A stretch of 38,936 nucleotides of DNA from positions 1-38,936 of the forward strand of contig VBAE01000093.1 in NCBI GenBank assembly GCA_005882415.1, given 5' to 3'. The position numbers and the translations under genes are program-made. Positions 24,448 through 31,453 of this stretch are shown here, piece by piece (positions within the stretch are counted from its first letter, which is position 1; the number at the start of each line of letters is the position of its first letter). Under the pieces are notes generated by a model that saw nothing but the letters and a program-made list of their open reading frames with translations, searched no databases and was not told where the DNA came from. Source of the DNA: Alphaproteobacteria bacterium (lineage in GTDB: Bacteria; Pseudomonadota; Alphaproteobacteria; Sphingomonadales; Sphingomonadaceae).

Positions 24448-25161
24448 ATGGGCATCGTCATCGGCACGGCAGGATGGACCATTTCGCGGGAGGCGGCGGA
24501 GCGCTTTCCGGCGGAGGGGTCGTCGCTGGAGCGCTATTCGGCGCGGTTCAAAGGCGCGGAGATCAACTCCTCCTTCCACCGCCCCCACCGCGCCTCGACC
24601 TGGCGGCGATGGGCCGACAGCGTTCGGCAAGATTTCCGCTTCTCGGTAAAGCTCCCCAAGGCGATCAGCCACACCAAGCGGCTGGTCGATTGCGGTGAGG
24701 AAGTGGATCGCTTCCTAGCCGAAGCGGGAGAGCTGGGCGACAAGCTCGCCATCCTCCTCCTCCAGCTTCCGCCGAGCTTCGCCTTCGATGGGGGCCTGGC
24801 CGAGGATTTCCTCGCCGGCCTCGCCGCCCGGACCCCTGCCCGCCTGGCCTGCGAGCCGCGCCACCCGAGCTGGTTCGAGCCCGCTGCCGACGCCCTGCTC
24901 GATCGCCTGAGGGTGGCCCGCGTCGCCGCCGACCCGGCACGGGTGCCCGCGGCCGCGGAGCCCGGCGGGTGGCGGGGCCTCGCTTACTGGCGCCTGCACG
25001 GCTCGCCGGTGATGTACCGCTCCTCCTATGCCCCGGCCGCGCTCCAGGCCTATGCGGAGGCGATGCGGAACAAGGATGAAGCCTGGTGCATCTTCGACAA
25101 CACCGCCTCCTCCGCCGCCACCGCAAACGCGCTCGACCTCCTCGACCTGCTGTCCGAATGA
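24448..25161 (+). CDS. DUF72 (YecE-like) family protein
   Basis: About 237 residues from ATG 24448. It begins MGIVIGTAGWTISREAAERF and continues with YSARFKGAEINSSFHRPHR, the DUF72 hallmarks (IGTSGW, E-NxxFYRxP-like). Later segments are FRFSVKLPKAISHTKRL and YWRLHGSPVMYRSSY, also family-typical, with a TIM-barrel fold expected. The activity of DUF72 proteins is not established. It stands alone; an extended upstream ORF is spurious. Confidence 0.9.
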   Translation: MGIVIGTAGWTISREAAERFPAEGSSLERYSARFKGAEINSSFHRPHRASTWRRWADSVRQDFRFSVKLPKAISHTKRLVDCGEEVDRFLAEAGELGDKLAILLLQLPPSFAFDGGLAEDFLAGLAARTPARLACEPRHPSWFEPAADALLDRLRVARVAADPARVPAAAEPGGWRGLAYWRLHGSPVMYRSSYAPAALQAYAEAMRNKDEAWCIFDNTASSAATANALDLLDLLSE

Positions 25162-25281
25162 AACGCTGAAGAAACGACATAATCGCTGCTGACTCCGATC
25201 TGGATCAGAGTTATGCATCGTCTTCGGCGTGTGAGCGCCGGTGCGGCCGGGCGGGGATCCGGGCCGCAGGGGGGACAATCA

Positions 25282-25617
25282 TTGGCCTTGCTGGGAAGCA
25301 TCATTGCCTGGCTGATCGGCGGCTGGCTGCTCCTGGTCATGGGCCTGGTCGTGCTTCGGATGATCGGCGGCTCGATCAGCCTGACCGGCCTGCTCAAGCT
25401 CGAGGCGCGCGCGCCGTTCGGCTTCGACCGAATCCAGCTCGTCTTCGTTACTCTCTTCTTCGCCGGCGGCTACCTCGTCGCCGCCCTCGCACGCGGGCCG
25501 GGCGACAATCTGCCCGACATTCCGGCGCCGCTTCTGCTCATCCTTCTGGGGAGCCACGGCGCCTATCTCGGGGTCAAATATACCGCGCTTCGGGCGCGCA
25601 TGGGGAGGGAAAGATAA
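25282..25617 (+). CDS. Small membrane protein A of a nuclease operon
   Basis: About 111 residues if the TTG at 25282 (after GGGGGACAATCA) starts translation; an ATG at 25213 would add a Gly/Arg-rich 23-residue extension that looks non-coding. Three or so membrane segments are visible: LGSIIAWLIGGWLLLVMGLV, FDRIQLVFVTLFFAGGYLVA and PLLLILLGSHGAYLGVKY. The last two resemble the next gene product (shared RxQ, YL, LLGxSxxxY and K spacing), so the two may be paralogues. The stop codon overlaps the next gene start (TAATG). Function unknown. Confidence 0.65.
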   Translation: MALLGSIIAWLIGGWLLLVMGLVVLRMIGGSISLTGLLKLEARAPFGFDRIQLVFVTLFFAGGYLVAALARGPGDNLPDIPAPLLLILLGSHGAYLGVKYTALRARMGRER

Positions 25618-26027
25618 TGCCGACCAATATCTGGGGCTGGATTTCCGCCATCGTGGCGATCGCGCTTGCGACGGTGATCGTCACCTTCGCCCTCGTCGTC
25701 GCGTGGAAGCTCGCGACCAACAAGATCGACCTTCGCTACCTGCTCGCCGAACCCGCCGGCGCGCCGCCGCCCGGCACCGACCCGAACGAGCCGCCGGGCG
25801 AACCCAAGGCAAGCGTGTCGCGCTTCCAGTTCCTGATCTTCACCTTCGTCATCGCCGGAGTCTATCTGATCCTCTGCCTGGAATCGGGGCGGTTCGTCGA
25901 GATTCCGCAGAATGTCATCCTGCTGCTCGGGGTGAGCGGCACCAGCTACGCGGCGTCCAAGGGCATCAAGGCCGCCGCCGACACCAGCCAGCGCCATGCC
26001 GACGCGGCGGCGCGAGCCAATGGCTAG
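25617..26027 (+). CDS. Small membrane protein B of a nuclease operon
   Basis: A 136-residue protein starting ATG at 25617, overlapping the previous stop (TAATG). An N-terminal helix (IWGWISAIVAIALATVIVTF, then ALVVAW) leads to a Pro-rich cytoplasmic loop (about 45-62). Then come FQFLIFTFVIAGVYLILCLE and VILLLGVSGTSYAASKGIKA, and a charged Ala/Arg tail. This second half resembles the second half of membrane protein A and of several unnamed bacterial membrane proteins with an LLGxSxxSYxxSKG signature. It overlaps the nuclease gene by eight bases. Function unknown; probably a membrane partner of the nuclease. Confidence 0.7.
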   Translation: MPTNIWGWISAIVAIALATVIVTFALVVAWKLATNKIDLRYLLAEPAGAPPPGTDPNEPPGEPKASVSRFQFLIFTFVIAGVYLILCLESGRFVEIPQNVILLLGVSGTSYAASKGIKAAADTSQRHADAAARANG

Positions 26028-27087
26028 CCCCCCGCCCGGCACCCCCCCGCCGCCGCGCCGGCGCCGCACCACGGTGGATGCGCCGCTCGCACCGCCGCTC
26101 CGGCCGGTGCTTCATCCACGGTCGAAGCCCGGCCGGGCGCCGGGGATTATCGCAGTCCTCGCCGCAGCAGCGCCGCTCGCAGTCGCCGCGGTCGGAATGA
26201 TCGGCGACCAGCGTCCAGCGACCGCCGCTCTAGCGTCGCAGCCCGCCCCGCCCGCTGCCCCGGCCGGCCCGCCGCCCATTCTCGCCGCCGATGGCGACCT
26301 CGCGCCGCCGCCGCCCAATTCCGTCATCCCGCAATGCCTCACCCAATTCGCAATCGACCTGCCCAAGCATCGCGGCGACGATGTCGGGCGGCGGCAGACG
26401 ATCATCTGCAGGCGCGGCTACATCCTCTCCTACAACGTCGATACGCGCAGCCCGGACTGGGTGGTCGAGCGGCTCGAGCCCTCCGAGCTCCGGGGCACCG
26501 CAAGCCGCGGCAACCGCTTCCTCCACGATCCCGCGCTCCCGGCCGGGATCGACGCCGACAATCCCGACTTCCTGAAGACCGGCTTCGACAAGGGTCACCA
26601 GGCGCCGGCCGGGGATTCGAAGTTCGACCAGACGATCATGGACGAATCCTTCTACTTCACCAACATGTCGCCCCAGCGCGGCATCGGCATGAACCGCGGC
26701 GCGTGGAAATTTCTGGAGGAGACCACCCGCTCCTGGGTGCTCTGCGGCGGCCACCCGGACCTCTACGTCATCACCGGCCCGATCTACGGCACGCTGGCCG
26801 GCAACCCGGCGACCATCGGCGACCCGCCGATTGCGGTGCCGAGGGCCTATTACAAGATCGTCTACGATCCCGTCCGCGACCTCGCGGTGGGCTTCGTCCT
26901 CCCCAACACCAGGATCGGATCGCGGATCAACCTGCAGGACTATGTCGTCCGGATCACCGACATCGAGACGGAGACCGGCCTCAACTTCTTCCGCTCGATG
27001 GACCAGCGCCGCCAGGCCGAGATCAAGGACAGCCCGGGCGTTGCCTGGGGGCACACGGGGACCTGCCCGGGCGATATGGGCGACTGA
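26020..27087 (+). CDS. Membrane-anchored NUC1-family DNA/RNA non-specific endonuclease
   Basis: 355 residues from ATG 26020, which overlaps the preceding stop codon (ATGGCTAG). A Pro/Arg-rich N-terminus (1-40) and one membrane segment (about 42-62) are followed by a Pro/Ala linker and the nuclease domain (about 105-340). The catalytic region is FDKGHQAPAGDSKFDQTIMD: DKGH at 190-193 is a variant of the DRGH motif with catalytic H193. The metal-ligand Asn falls at about 225 in NRGAWKFLEE. The enzyme should cut DNA and RNA on the periplasmic side if the N-terminal helix inserts with the catalytic domain outside. Two small membrane proteins precede it in the same operon. Confidence 0.82.
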   Translation: MASPPPGTPPPPRRRRTTVDAPLAPPLRPVLHPRSKPGRAPGIIAVLAAAAPLAVAAVGMIGDQRPATAALASQPAPPAAPAGPPPILAADGDLAPPPPNSVIPQCLTQFAIDLPKHRGDDVGRRQTIICRRGYILSYNVDTRSPDWVVERLEPSELRGTASRGNRFLHDPALPAGIDADNPDFLKTGFDKGHQAPAGDSKFDQTIMDESFYFTNMSPQRGIGMNRGAWKFLEETTRSWVLCGGHPDLYVITGPIYGTLAGNPATIGDPPIAVPRAYYKIVYDPVRDLAVGFVLPNTRIGSRINLQDYVVRITDIETETGLNFFRSMDQRRQAEIKDSPGVAWGHTGTCPGDMGD

Positions 27088-27103
27088 GAAGGCGCTTGCC
27101 TCC

Positions 27104-27745
27104 TCAGCTGTAGAAAATGTGCAACCCGATCTTCGACTCGCGGTTGAGCTGCTTGCCCCATGCCGGCGCGACATAGTCGGCGTGGTACCACATCACGTCG
27201 GCGGGGACCGCGTCGACGATATCGGCGGTGGCGATCTTCGCGATGGCGACGGCCTTGCGCCAGGCCTCGGTCGCCTTGTCCGGGGTCGGGAAGCGGCCGT
27301 TCTGGATGAACGAGAATTGGGCGTGCTGGGTGACGACGGCGCAGATCGTGTCCGGATAGCGGCGCGAGACGACCCGGTTCAGCACGACGTCGGCGACCGC
27401 GAGCTGGCCGTCGATCGGCTCGCCGCGGCTCTCGAAATAGACGGCGCGGGCGAGGCATTCCTGCTCGGCGTCCGACGTCGCGTCGGCGGCGTTGGCGGCG
27501 ACCAGCGCCTCGAGCTTGGGATCGGCCGGCGCGGCGGCCTCGGCGGCAGCAGCGGGCGCACCCTCCGGCGTGAAGGCGGAGACGACACGGTCGACGAAGC
27601 CGGAGAGGAGGCCCGACTCCTGCGACTGAACCGCGGAGCCGGAGGTGCCGCGCTCGTGAGCCTCGGAAGGCGCGGAAAGGCTTGCACCGGCGACAAGCGC
27701 CAGCGCAGCCGCGGTCAAGCCCGCGGCGCGAACGATCCTGATCAT
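27104..27745 (-). CDS. SleB-family cell-wall hydrolase
   Basis: A 213-residue protein with a signal peptide (about 1-30). A linker (30-90) leads to a C-terminal hydrolase domain with CLARAVYFESRGEPIDGQLA, where E105 is the likely catalytic Glu of SleB/CwlJ enzymes. VADVVLNRVVSRRYP and CAVVTQHAQFSFI follow and match the family. It is probably a periplasmic peptidoglycan lytic enzyme (in non-sporulating bacteria, in cell-wall turnover). The end is 17 bp from the end of the convergent nuclease gene. Start chosen as the full ORF because it gives the signal peptide. Confidence 0.85.
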   Translation of the reverse strand: MIRIVRAAGLTAAALALVAGASLSAPSEAHERGTSGSAVQSQESGLLSGFVDRVVSAFTPEGAPAAAAEAAAPADPKLEALVAANAADATSDAEQECLARAVYFESRGEPIDGQLAVADVVLNRVVSRRYPDTICAVVTQHAQFSFIQNGRFPTPDKATEAWRKAVAIAKIATADIVDAVPADVMWYHADYVAPAWGKQLNRESKIGLHIFYS

Positions 27746-28028
27746 CGACTCTCTTGTCTGTGCGGCAGCCGATCCCCCGGATGCGAGAACCGCATCCTGA
27801 TCGCCCCCCCGTCTCGCGTCGCGGCAGCCTCAGTGGCTGCGGCGATTCGCTCTCGCTAAGTGCTGAGGGGCCAATGACTTATCGCCCGCTCCGCAGCAAT
27901 GGGCTGAGGGCGGCGAAGCGATGAACCGTGTGATGCAGGAGACACAGCGAAAATAAATTCGATTCCGCTTGGAACTTTTCCCGATTTTGTGGCTCCGGCG
28001 CTACGAAAAATCGAAAAACCCAGCAGGA

Positions 28029-28550
28029 TCAGCCGCTTGGCGCCGCCGCCTGGTTTCCGTCGGCGGGCGGGGTCGGAAGGTCGTTGCCGGCGATGAACTT
28101 CACATAGGCGCCTTCGACCCAGCCCGACTTGCACGGCCCGGCATAGGCCGCGGCCGCATTGACCGGATCCGACACCCCGCAGCTTTGGGCCAGCGAACCG
28201 CCTTGGTCATAGACGACGCCGAACCATTTTTGGTCCAGCGAGCGGCTGCAGATGAAGAAGCGCCCCCCCGATGCGATCTTCCCCACGGCGGCGCCATTGT
28301 CGAACGGCGCCGCCCGGACGGGGAGGTCCTGCGCTTGCTCGAGCTTGCGGGTGGTGCCGGCGGCGGCGCAGGCGGCGAAGGCGGGGCCGAACTCGCCGAT
28401 CCTGACAGGCCGCGTTCCGGGCGTGAGCGCGGTCGGCGCGTCGTCTCCGGCGGCCGCATTGTTGGCCGATTCGCTATAGGGAACGGGATCCCCGCAGGAG
28501 GCGAGGGCCAGGCTAAGGAGAAACCCGAAGGGCAATGACGCGCGCCGCAT
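28029..28550 (-). CDS. SH3-like lipoprotein
   Basis: 173 residues from ATG 28550, chosen because it starts a lipoprotein signal (MRRASLPFGFLLSLALASCG with lipobox LASC). The upstream in-frame extension lacks a signal. The body reads PVRAAPFDNGAAVGKIASGG, then FFICSRSLDQKWFGVVYDQG, a bacterial SH3-like fold (with the usual W-G-VxY pattern), ending SGWVEGAYVKFIAG. Such domains often bind peptides of the cell wall. It diverges from the EVE-domain gene with about 60 bp between starts. Two Cys pairs may form disulfides. Confidence 0.75.
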   Translation of the reverse strand: MRRASLPFGFLLSLALASCGDPVPYSESANNAAAGDDAPTALTPGTRPVRIGEFGPAFAACAAAGTTRKLEQAQDLPVRAAPFDNGAAVGKIASGGRFFICSRSLDQKWFGVVYDQGGSLAQSCGVSDPVNAAAAYAGPCKSGWVEGAYVKFIAGNDLPTPPADGNQAAAPSG

Positions 28551-28610
28551 GTCGCCCTTGTGGCGCGGGCGCGCGGAAAAATCTACGATCTCGGTCAAGG
28601 AGTCGCCGCC

Positions 28611-29018
28611 ATGGCCCATTGGCTGATGAAATCCGAACCCGGAAACTATTCCTGGGACGACCTCGTCCGCGACGGCGGCACCGAATGGGATGGGGTGAGA
28701 AACCCCGCCGCCCGGCTCCACCTGCGAGCGATGAAGGCGGGCGACGAGGCGTTCTTCTACCATAGCGGCGCCGACAAGGCGGTGGTCGGCGTCATGCGCA
28801 TCGCCCGCGAAGCCGCGCCGGACCCGAAGGATGCGGACTGGGTCTCGGTGCGGGTCGAGCCCGTCCGCCCCCTCCCCCGCCCGGTCGCGCTCAAGACGAT
28901 CAAGGCCGAGCCCGACCTCGCCGCCCTCGAGATGCTCCGCCAGTCGCGCCTGTCGGTGAGCCCGGTGCGCGACGAGGAATGGGCGGCGATCCTCGCGCTT
29001 GGGGAGGAAGGGCCATGA
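28611..29018 (+). CDS. EVE-domain protein
   Basis: 135 residues from ATG 28611 (an earlier start at 28560 lacks the family start). The sequence begins MAHWLMKSEPGNYSWDDLVR and continues EWDGVRNPAARLHLRAMKAG, then EAFFYHSGADKAVVGVMRI, all typical of EVE domains (PUA-like fold). EVE proteins bind modified bases in DNA or RNA; one group is found with restriction systems, but here it heads a three-gene operon with a DUF3828-like protein and a LigB dioxygenase. The next gene overlaps by ATGA. Confidence 0.9.
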   Translation: MAHWLMKSEPGNYSWDDLVRDGGTEWDGVRNPAARLHLRAMKAGDEAFFYHSGADKAVVGVMRIAREAAPDPKDADWVSVRVEPVRPLPRPVALKTIKAEPDLAALEMLRQSRLSVSPVRDEEWAAILALGEEGP

Positions 29019-29467
29019 TCGTGCTCGCCGCGGCGCTCCTCGCCGCCACCCCGCAGGCCGAGAGCGCGCGCCATTTCATCGAGCGCCTCTACGCCGGCTA
29101 TCGAGACCCGGATTACAGCCCCCTCGCCCGCCCCGCCCGGATCTTCGCCCCGGCCCTGGTTGCCGCCATCGCCGAGGACGTCCGCCTGTCGCACGACGAA
29201 GTCGGCTTCATGGACGCCGACCCGCTCTGCCAGTGCCAGGACCCGGCGGGGCTCAAGGCCGAGATCGGCGCAGTGACCGCGGCCGGCCCAGCCGCCGCCA
29301 CCGCCCGCGTCACCCTCCGCTTCGGCAAGGACGCCACCCCGATCACCCTCCGCCTCGCCCGCACCCGCTCCGGCTGGCGCATCGCCGACCTCGCCGCCCC
29401 GGGCGAGCCGAGCCTGCTCCACAGCCTCCAGGCCTTCAACCGCCGCCGCTCGGGAGCAAAGCGATGA
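29015..29467 (+). CDS. Small exported DUF3828-like protein
   Basis: About 150 residues from ATG 29015, overlapping the EVE gene stop (ATGA). An N-terminal hydrophobic stretch (MIVLAAALLAATPQAESA) suggests export. The rest (ARHFIERLYAGYRDPDYSPL, then LAGLKAEIGAVT-like and LRLARTRSGWRIADLAAPGE) is consistent with a DUF3828 or NTF2-like fold with a closing WRIxD strand. Function unknown. Its end overlaps the next gene start by ATGA, so the three genes are translated together. Confidence 0.72.
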   Translation: MIVLAAALLAATPQAESARHFIERLYAGYRDPDYSPLARPARIFAPALVAAIAEDVRLSHDEVGFMDADPLCQCQDPAGLKAEIGAVTAAGPAAATARVTLRFGKDATPITLRLARTRSGWRIADLAAPGEPSLLHSLQAFNRRRSGAKR

Positions 29468-30315
29468 CCGACATGCCAGCCCTCTTCATCGGCCATGGCA
29501 GTCCGATGAACACGCTCGAGCGCAACGGCTTCACCGACGCGTGGCGGACGCTCGGCCGGCGGATGCCGCGCCCCCGGGCGGTGCTGTGCGTCTCCGCCCA
29601 TTGGTATTTCGGGGCGACCGCGGTGACGGCGATGCCGAACCCCCGCACCATCCACGATTTCTACGGCTTCCCCCAGCCGCTGTTCGACTTCGACTATCCC
29701 GCGCCGGGCGCCCCCGACGTCGCCGCCGAGGTGGTCGAGGCGGTGAAGCCGGTCTGGTGCGGGCTCGACCAGGACCAATGGGGCCTCGACCACGGCACCT
29801 GGAGCGTGCTCGCCCACCTCTATCCGGACGCCGACGTGCCCGTCGTCCAGCTCTCGATCAACGCGCTGAAGCCGCTCGATTACCATGTCGAGCTCGGCGC
29901 CCGGCTCGCCCCGCTGCGGAAGCGCGGCATCCTGGTGCTGGCGAGCGGCAACATCGTCCACAATCTCGGCCGCCTGCAATGGAACCAGCCCGACCTCGCC
30001 TATGACTGGGCGGAACGCTTCGACGACGCCGCCGCCCGCCAGCTCGCGGAGGCCCCCGGGGACGTGCTTAAGCTCGCCGAGCATCCCGACTATGCCGCCG
30101 CAGTCCCGACCCCCGACCATTTCATCCCCCTCCTCTACCTCGCCTGCATGGCGGCCGCCGAAGGGCAGCCGCTCGCGCCTTTGGTCCGCGGCCATGCGAT
30201 GGGCTCGATCTCGATGGCCTGCTACGGGCTCGGTGACGTCGGCCTGACCTGCGAGGAAGCCGAAGGCGCCGCTACTCTCCCGCCCGGCGTGCCTCCCGAC
30301 CAGAGCAACATCTGA
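29464..30315 (+). CDS. ygiD: LigB-family class III extradiol dioxygenase (YgiD-like)
   Basis: A 283-residue protein starting ATG 29464 in an ATGA overlap. Metal-ligand His residues are H11 (FIGHGSPMN), H46 (SAHWYFG) and H166 (NIVHNLGR); their spacing matches the E. coli DOPA 4,5-dioxygenase YgiD. Other family residues are GLDHGTW at 107-113 and H219 (DHFIPLLY). It would open catechol rings such as DOPA using a Zn/Fe site. The gene closes the EVE operon. Substrate is inferred from family. Confidence 0.87.
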   Translation: MTDMPALFIGHGSPMNTLERNGFTDAWRTLGRRMPRPRAVLCVSAHWYFGATAVTAMPNPRTIHDFYGFPQPLFDFDYPAPGAPDVAAEVVEAVKPVWCGLDQDQWGLDHGTWSVLAHLYPDADVPVVQLSINALKPLDYHVELGARLAPLRKRGILVLASGNIVHNLGRLQWNQPDLAYDWAERFDDAAARQLAEAPGDVLKLAEHPDYAAAVPTPDHFIPLLYLACMAAAEGQPLAPLVRGHAMGSISMACYGLGDVGLTCEEAEGAATLPPGVPPDQSNI

Positions 30316-30376
30316 GCCCCTGGACCGTTACCCGCGCTTCAGCCGCGCAAAGCGGCGTATAAGAGAGGAAGTTTCG

Positions 30377-30581
30377 ATGCGAATGATTTTGCTGGCCGAC
30401 CACGGCCGCCGACAATGGGATGGACGCCAATATGACGGCGATGGACCCGTCGATGACCGTCGATCAGAACGGCGCGATGATGGGCACCACCAACGGCACG
30501 GTGGATGCCAACACCCAGGACCTGATGAACCAGGACGCGACCACCCACGACGCGGACACCAATCTCGCGAATGGGCTGTAG
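30377..30581 (+). pseudogene. Frameshifted small lipoprotein gene
   Basis: The start codes MRMILLA, the usual beginning of short sphingomonad lipoproteins, after AGAGAGGAAG (a good ribosome binding site). A one-base shift near 30398 then moves the coding sense to another frame, which reads TTAADNGMDANMTAMDPSMT ... NTQDLMNQD ... ANGL and stops at 30579-30581. The Cys of the lipobox is missing, so part of the signal was also lost. The remaining tail is rich in Asp, Asn, Met and Thr. No domain is known. Confidence 0.5.
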
Positions 30582-30583
30582 CG

Positions 30584-30706
30584 CCCGAGCGCAGCGACGC
30601 CGGCGTGAAACGCCGCCGGAGCAGCGCGAAGAGAGCGCGGAAGCCGGCCAGCCTGCGCCGGAAGGCGACAGGACTGACGTCACGGAATTCAGTTCCGTGA
30701 CGGCTT
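30584..30706. repeat. Structured island repeat, copy 1
   Basis: Copy 1 of a ~123-bp repeat present five times within 30.5-36.3 kb. It starts CCCGAGCGCAGCGACGCCGG, has a GGCG/CGCC hairpin (GCCGGCGTGAAACGCCGCC), a conserved GCAGCGCGAAGAGA block, GCCGGCCAGCCTGCGCC and AAGGCGACAGGACTGACG. It ends in the hairpin GTCACGGAA/TTCCGTGAC (30679-30701). It begins two bases after the broken lipoprotein gene. Confidence 0.8.
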
Positions 30707-30724
30707 CGCCAGCCCAAGAAGGAC

Positions 30725-30753
30725 GGCCGCCCCAGCTCCCCGCCGGGGCGGCC
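30725..30753 (-). terminator. Hairpin after the EF-hand gene
   Basis: A 9-bp perfect stem GGCCGCCCC / GGGGCGGCC around an 11-base loop lies 11 bp beyond the stop codon of the minus-strand EF-hand gene. Little T-tract follows, so termination efficiency is uncertain. Confidence 0.5.
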
Positions 30754-30763
30754 CATCCTCAAC

Positions 30764-31228
30764 TCACCAGGGCCATTCCGAATTGTCGACGACGCCGTCG
30801 CCATTCTTGTCGAGGTTCGACCAGTAGCGGGCGTTCCAATATTCGTCGTTGCTCAGATAGCCGTCGTGATTGGTATCGAAGGCGGTCCAGCTCGGCTCGT
30901 ACTGGGCCTGGCGGTAGGTCGGGTAGAAGCCGCCGCCATACCAGCAATTGGCATATTCGGCCCGGCTGATCCGGCCGTCATGATTGGCGTCCCACATCGC
31001 ATAGGCGCCGGTGCGATAGTCGTTATATTCGGCGTTCGAGATCCGCCCGTCATTGTTGCGGTCCATCGCCCCGTAGGTGCCGCAGGCGGCGTAGGTGCGG
31101 GCGGGATCGTAGGTGAGGGCGTTGGCGACGGACTCCACGTCCTCGCCCGCGCCGCGCACGGTATTGCAGGCGCCGAGCGACAGCGCCGCCGACGTGGCAA
31201 GCAACAGGGTCGGTAACAATTTACGCAT
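30764..31228 (-). CDS. Lipoprotein with entericidin-like N-terminus and four EF-hands
   Basis: 154 residues from ATG 31228. The first ~40 residues (MRKLLPTLLLATSAALSLGA, Cys in LGAC, then NTVRGAGEDVESVANA) match entericidin-type lipoproteins, including lipobox LGAC and the NTVxGxGxDV motif. The rest contains four EF-hand-like loops: DRNNDGRISNAEY, DANHDGRISRAEY, DTNHDGYLSNDEY and DKNGDGVVDNSEW. It is therefore a Ca2+-binding, membrane-anchored protein. The longer ORF to 31435 lacks support and reads through a repeat. The fusion of the two parts is unusual; alternatively the entericidin part is merely a generic lipoprotein anchor. Confidence 0.82.
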   Translation of the reverse strand: MRKLLPTLLLATSAALSLGACNTVRGAGEDVESVANALTYDPARTYAACGTYGAMDRNNDGRISNAEYNDYRTGAYAMWDANHDGRISRAEYANCWYGGGFYPTYRQAQYEPSWTAFDTNHDGYLSNDEYWNARYWSNLDKNGDGVVDNSEWPW

Positions 31229-31329
31229 GAGGTATCTCCTACAACGAGCCCCTCGGCACCGCCCGCTCCATCCCGGCGAGGGCCGTGTGCAGAATGGATA
31301 GGGGCAGGGGGAGGTTCCAGCGCCGGTGC

Positions 31330-31453
31330 CCCGAGCGCAGCGACGCCGGCGGCAAAGCCGCCGCCGGAGCAGCGCGAAGAGAGGTACCAAGCCGGCCAGC
31401 CTGCGCCCCGCAGAGGGCGACAGGACTGACGTCACGGATTCAGTCCGTGACGT
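31330..31453. repeat. Structured island repeat, copy 2
   Basis: Same family and strand as copy 1: CCCGAGCGCAGCGACGCCGG, hairpin around GGCGGCAAAGCCGCC, GCAGCGCGAAGAGA, GACAGGACTGACG and end hairpin GTCACGGA/TCCGTGAC (31431-31451, one base pair shorter than copy 1). It ends exactly where the broken terminase-like gene stops. Confidence 0.8.

Noticed and set aside
28551..28763. N-terminal extension of the SH3-like lipoprotein
   Set aside because: It overlaps the divergent EVE gene start and lacks a signal; the lipobox start at 28550 is far better.
31229..31435. N-terminal extension of the EF-hand protein
   Set aside because: It is translated from repeat copy 2 and adds Arg/Cys-rich nonsense before the lipoprotein signal.
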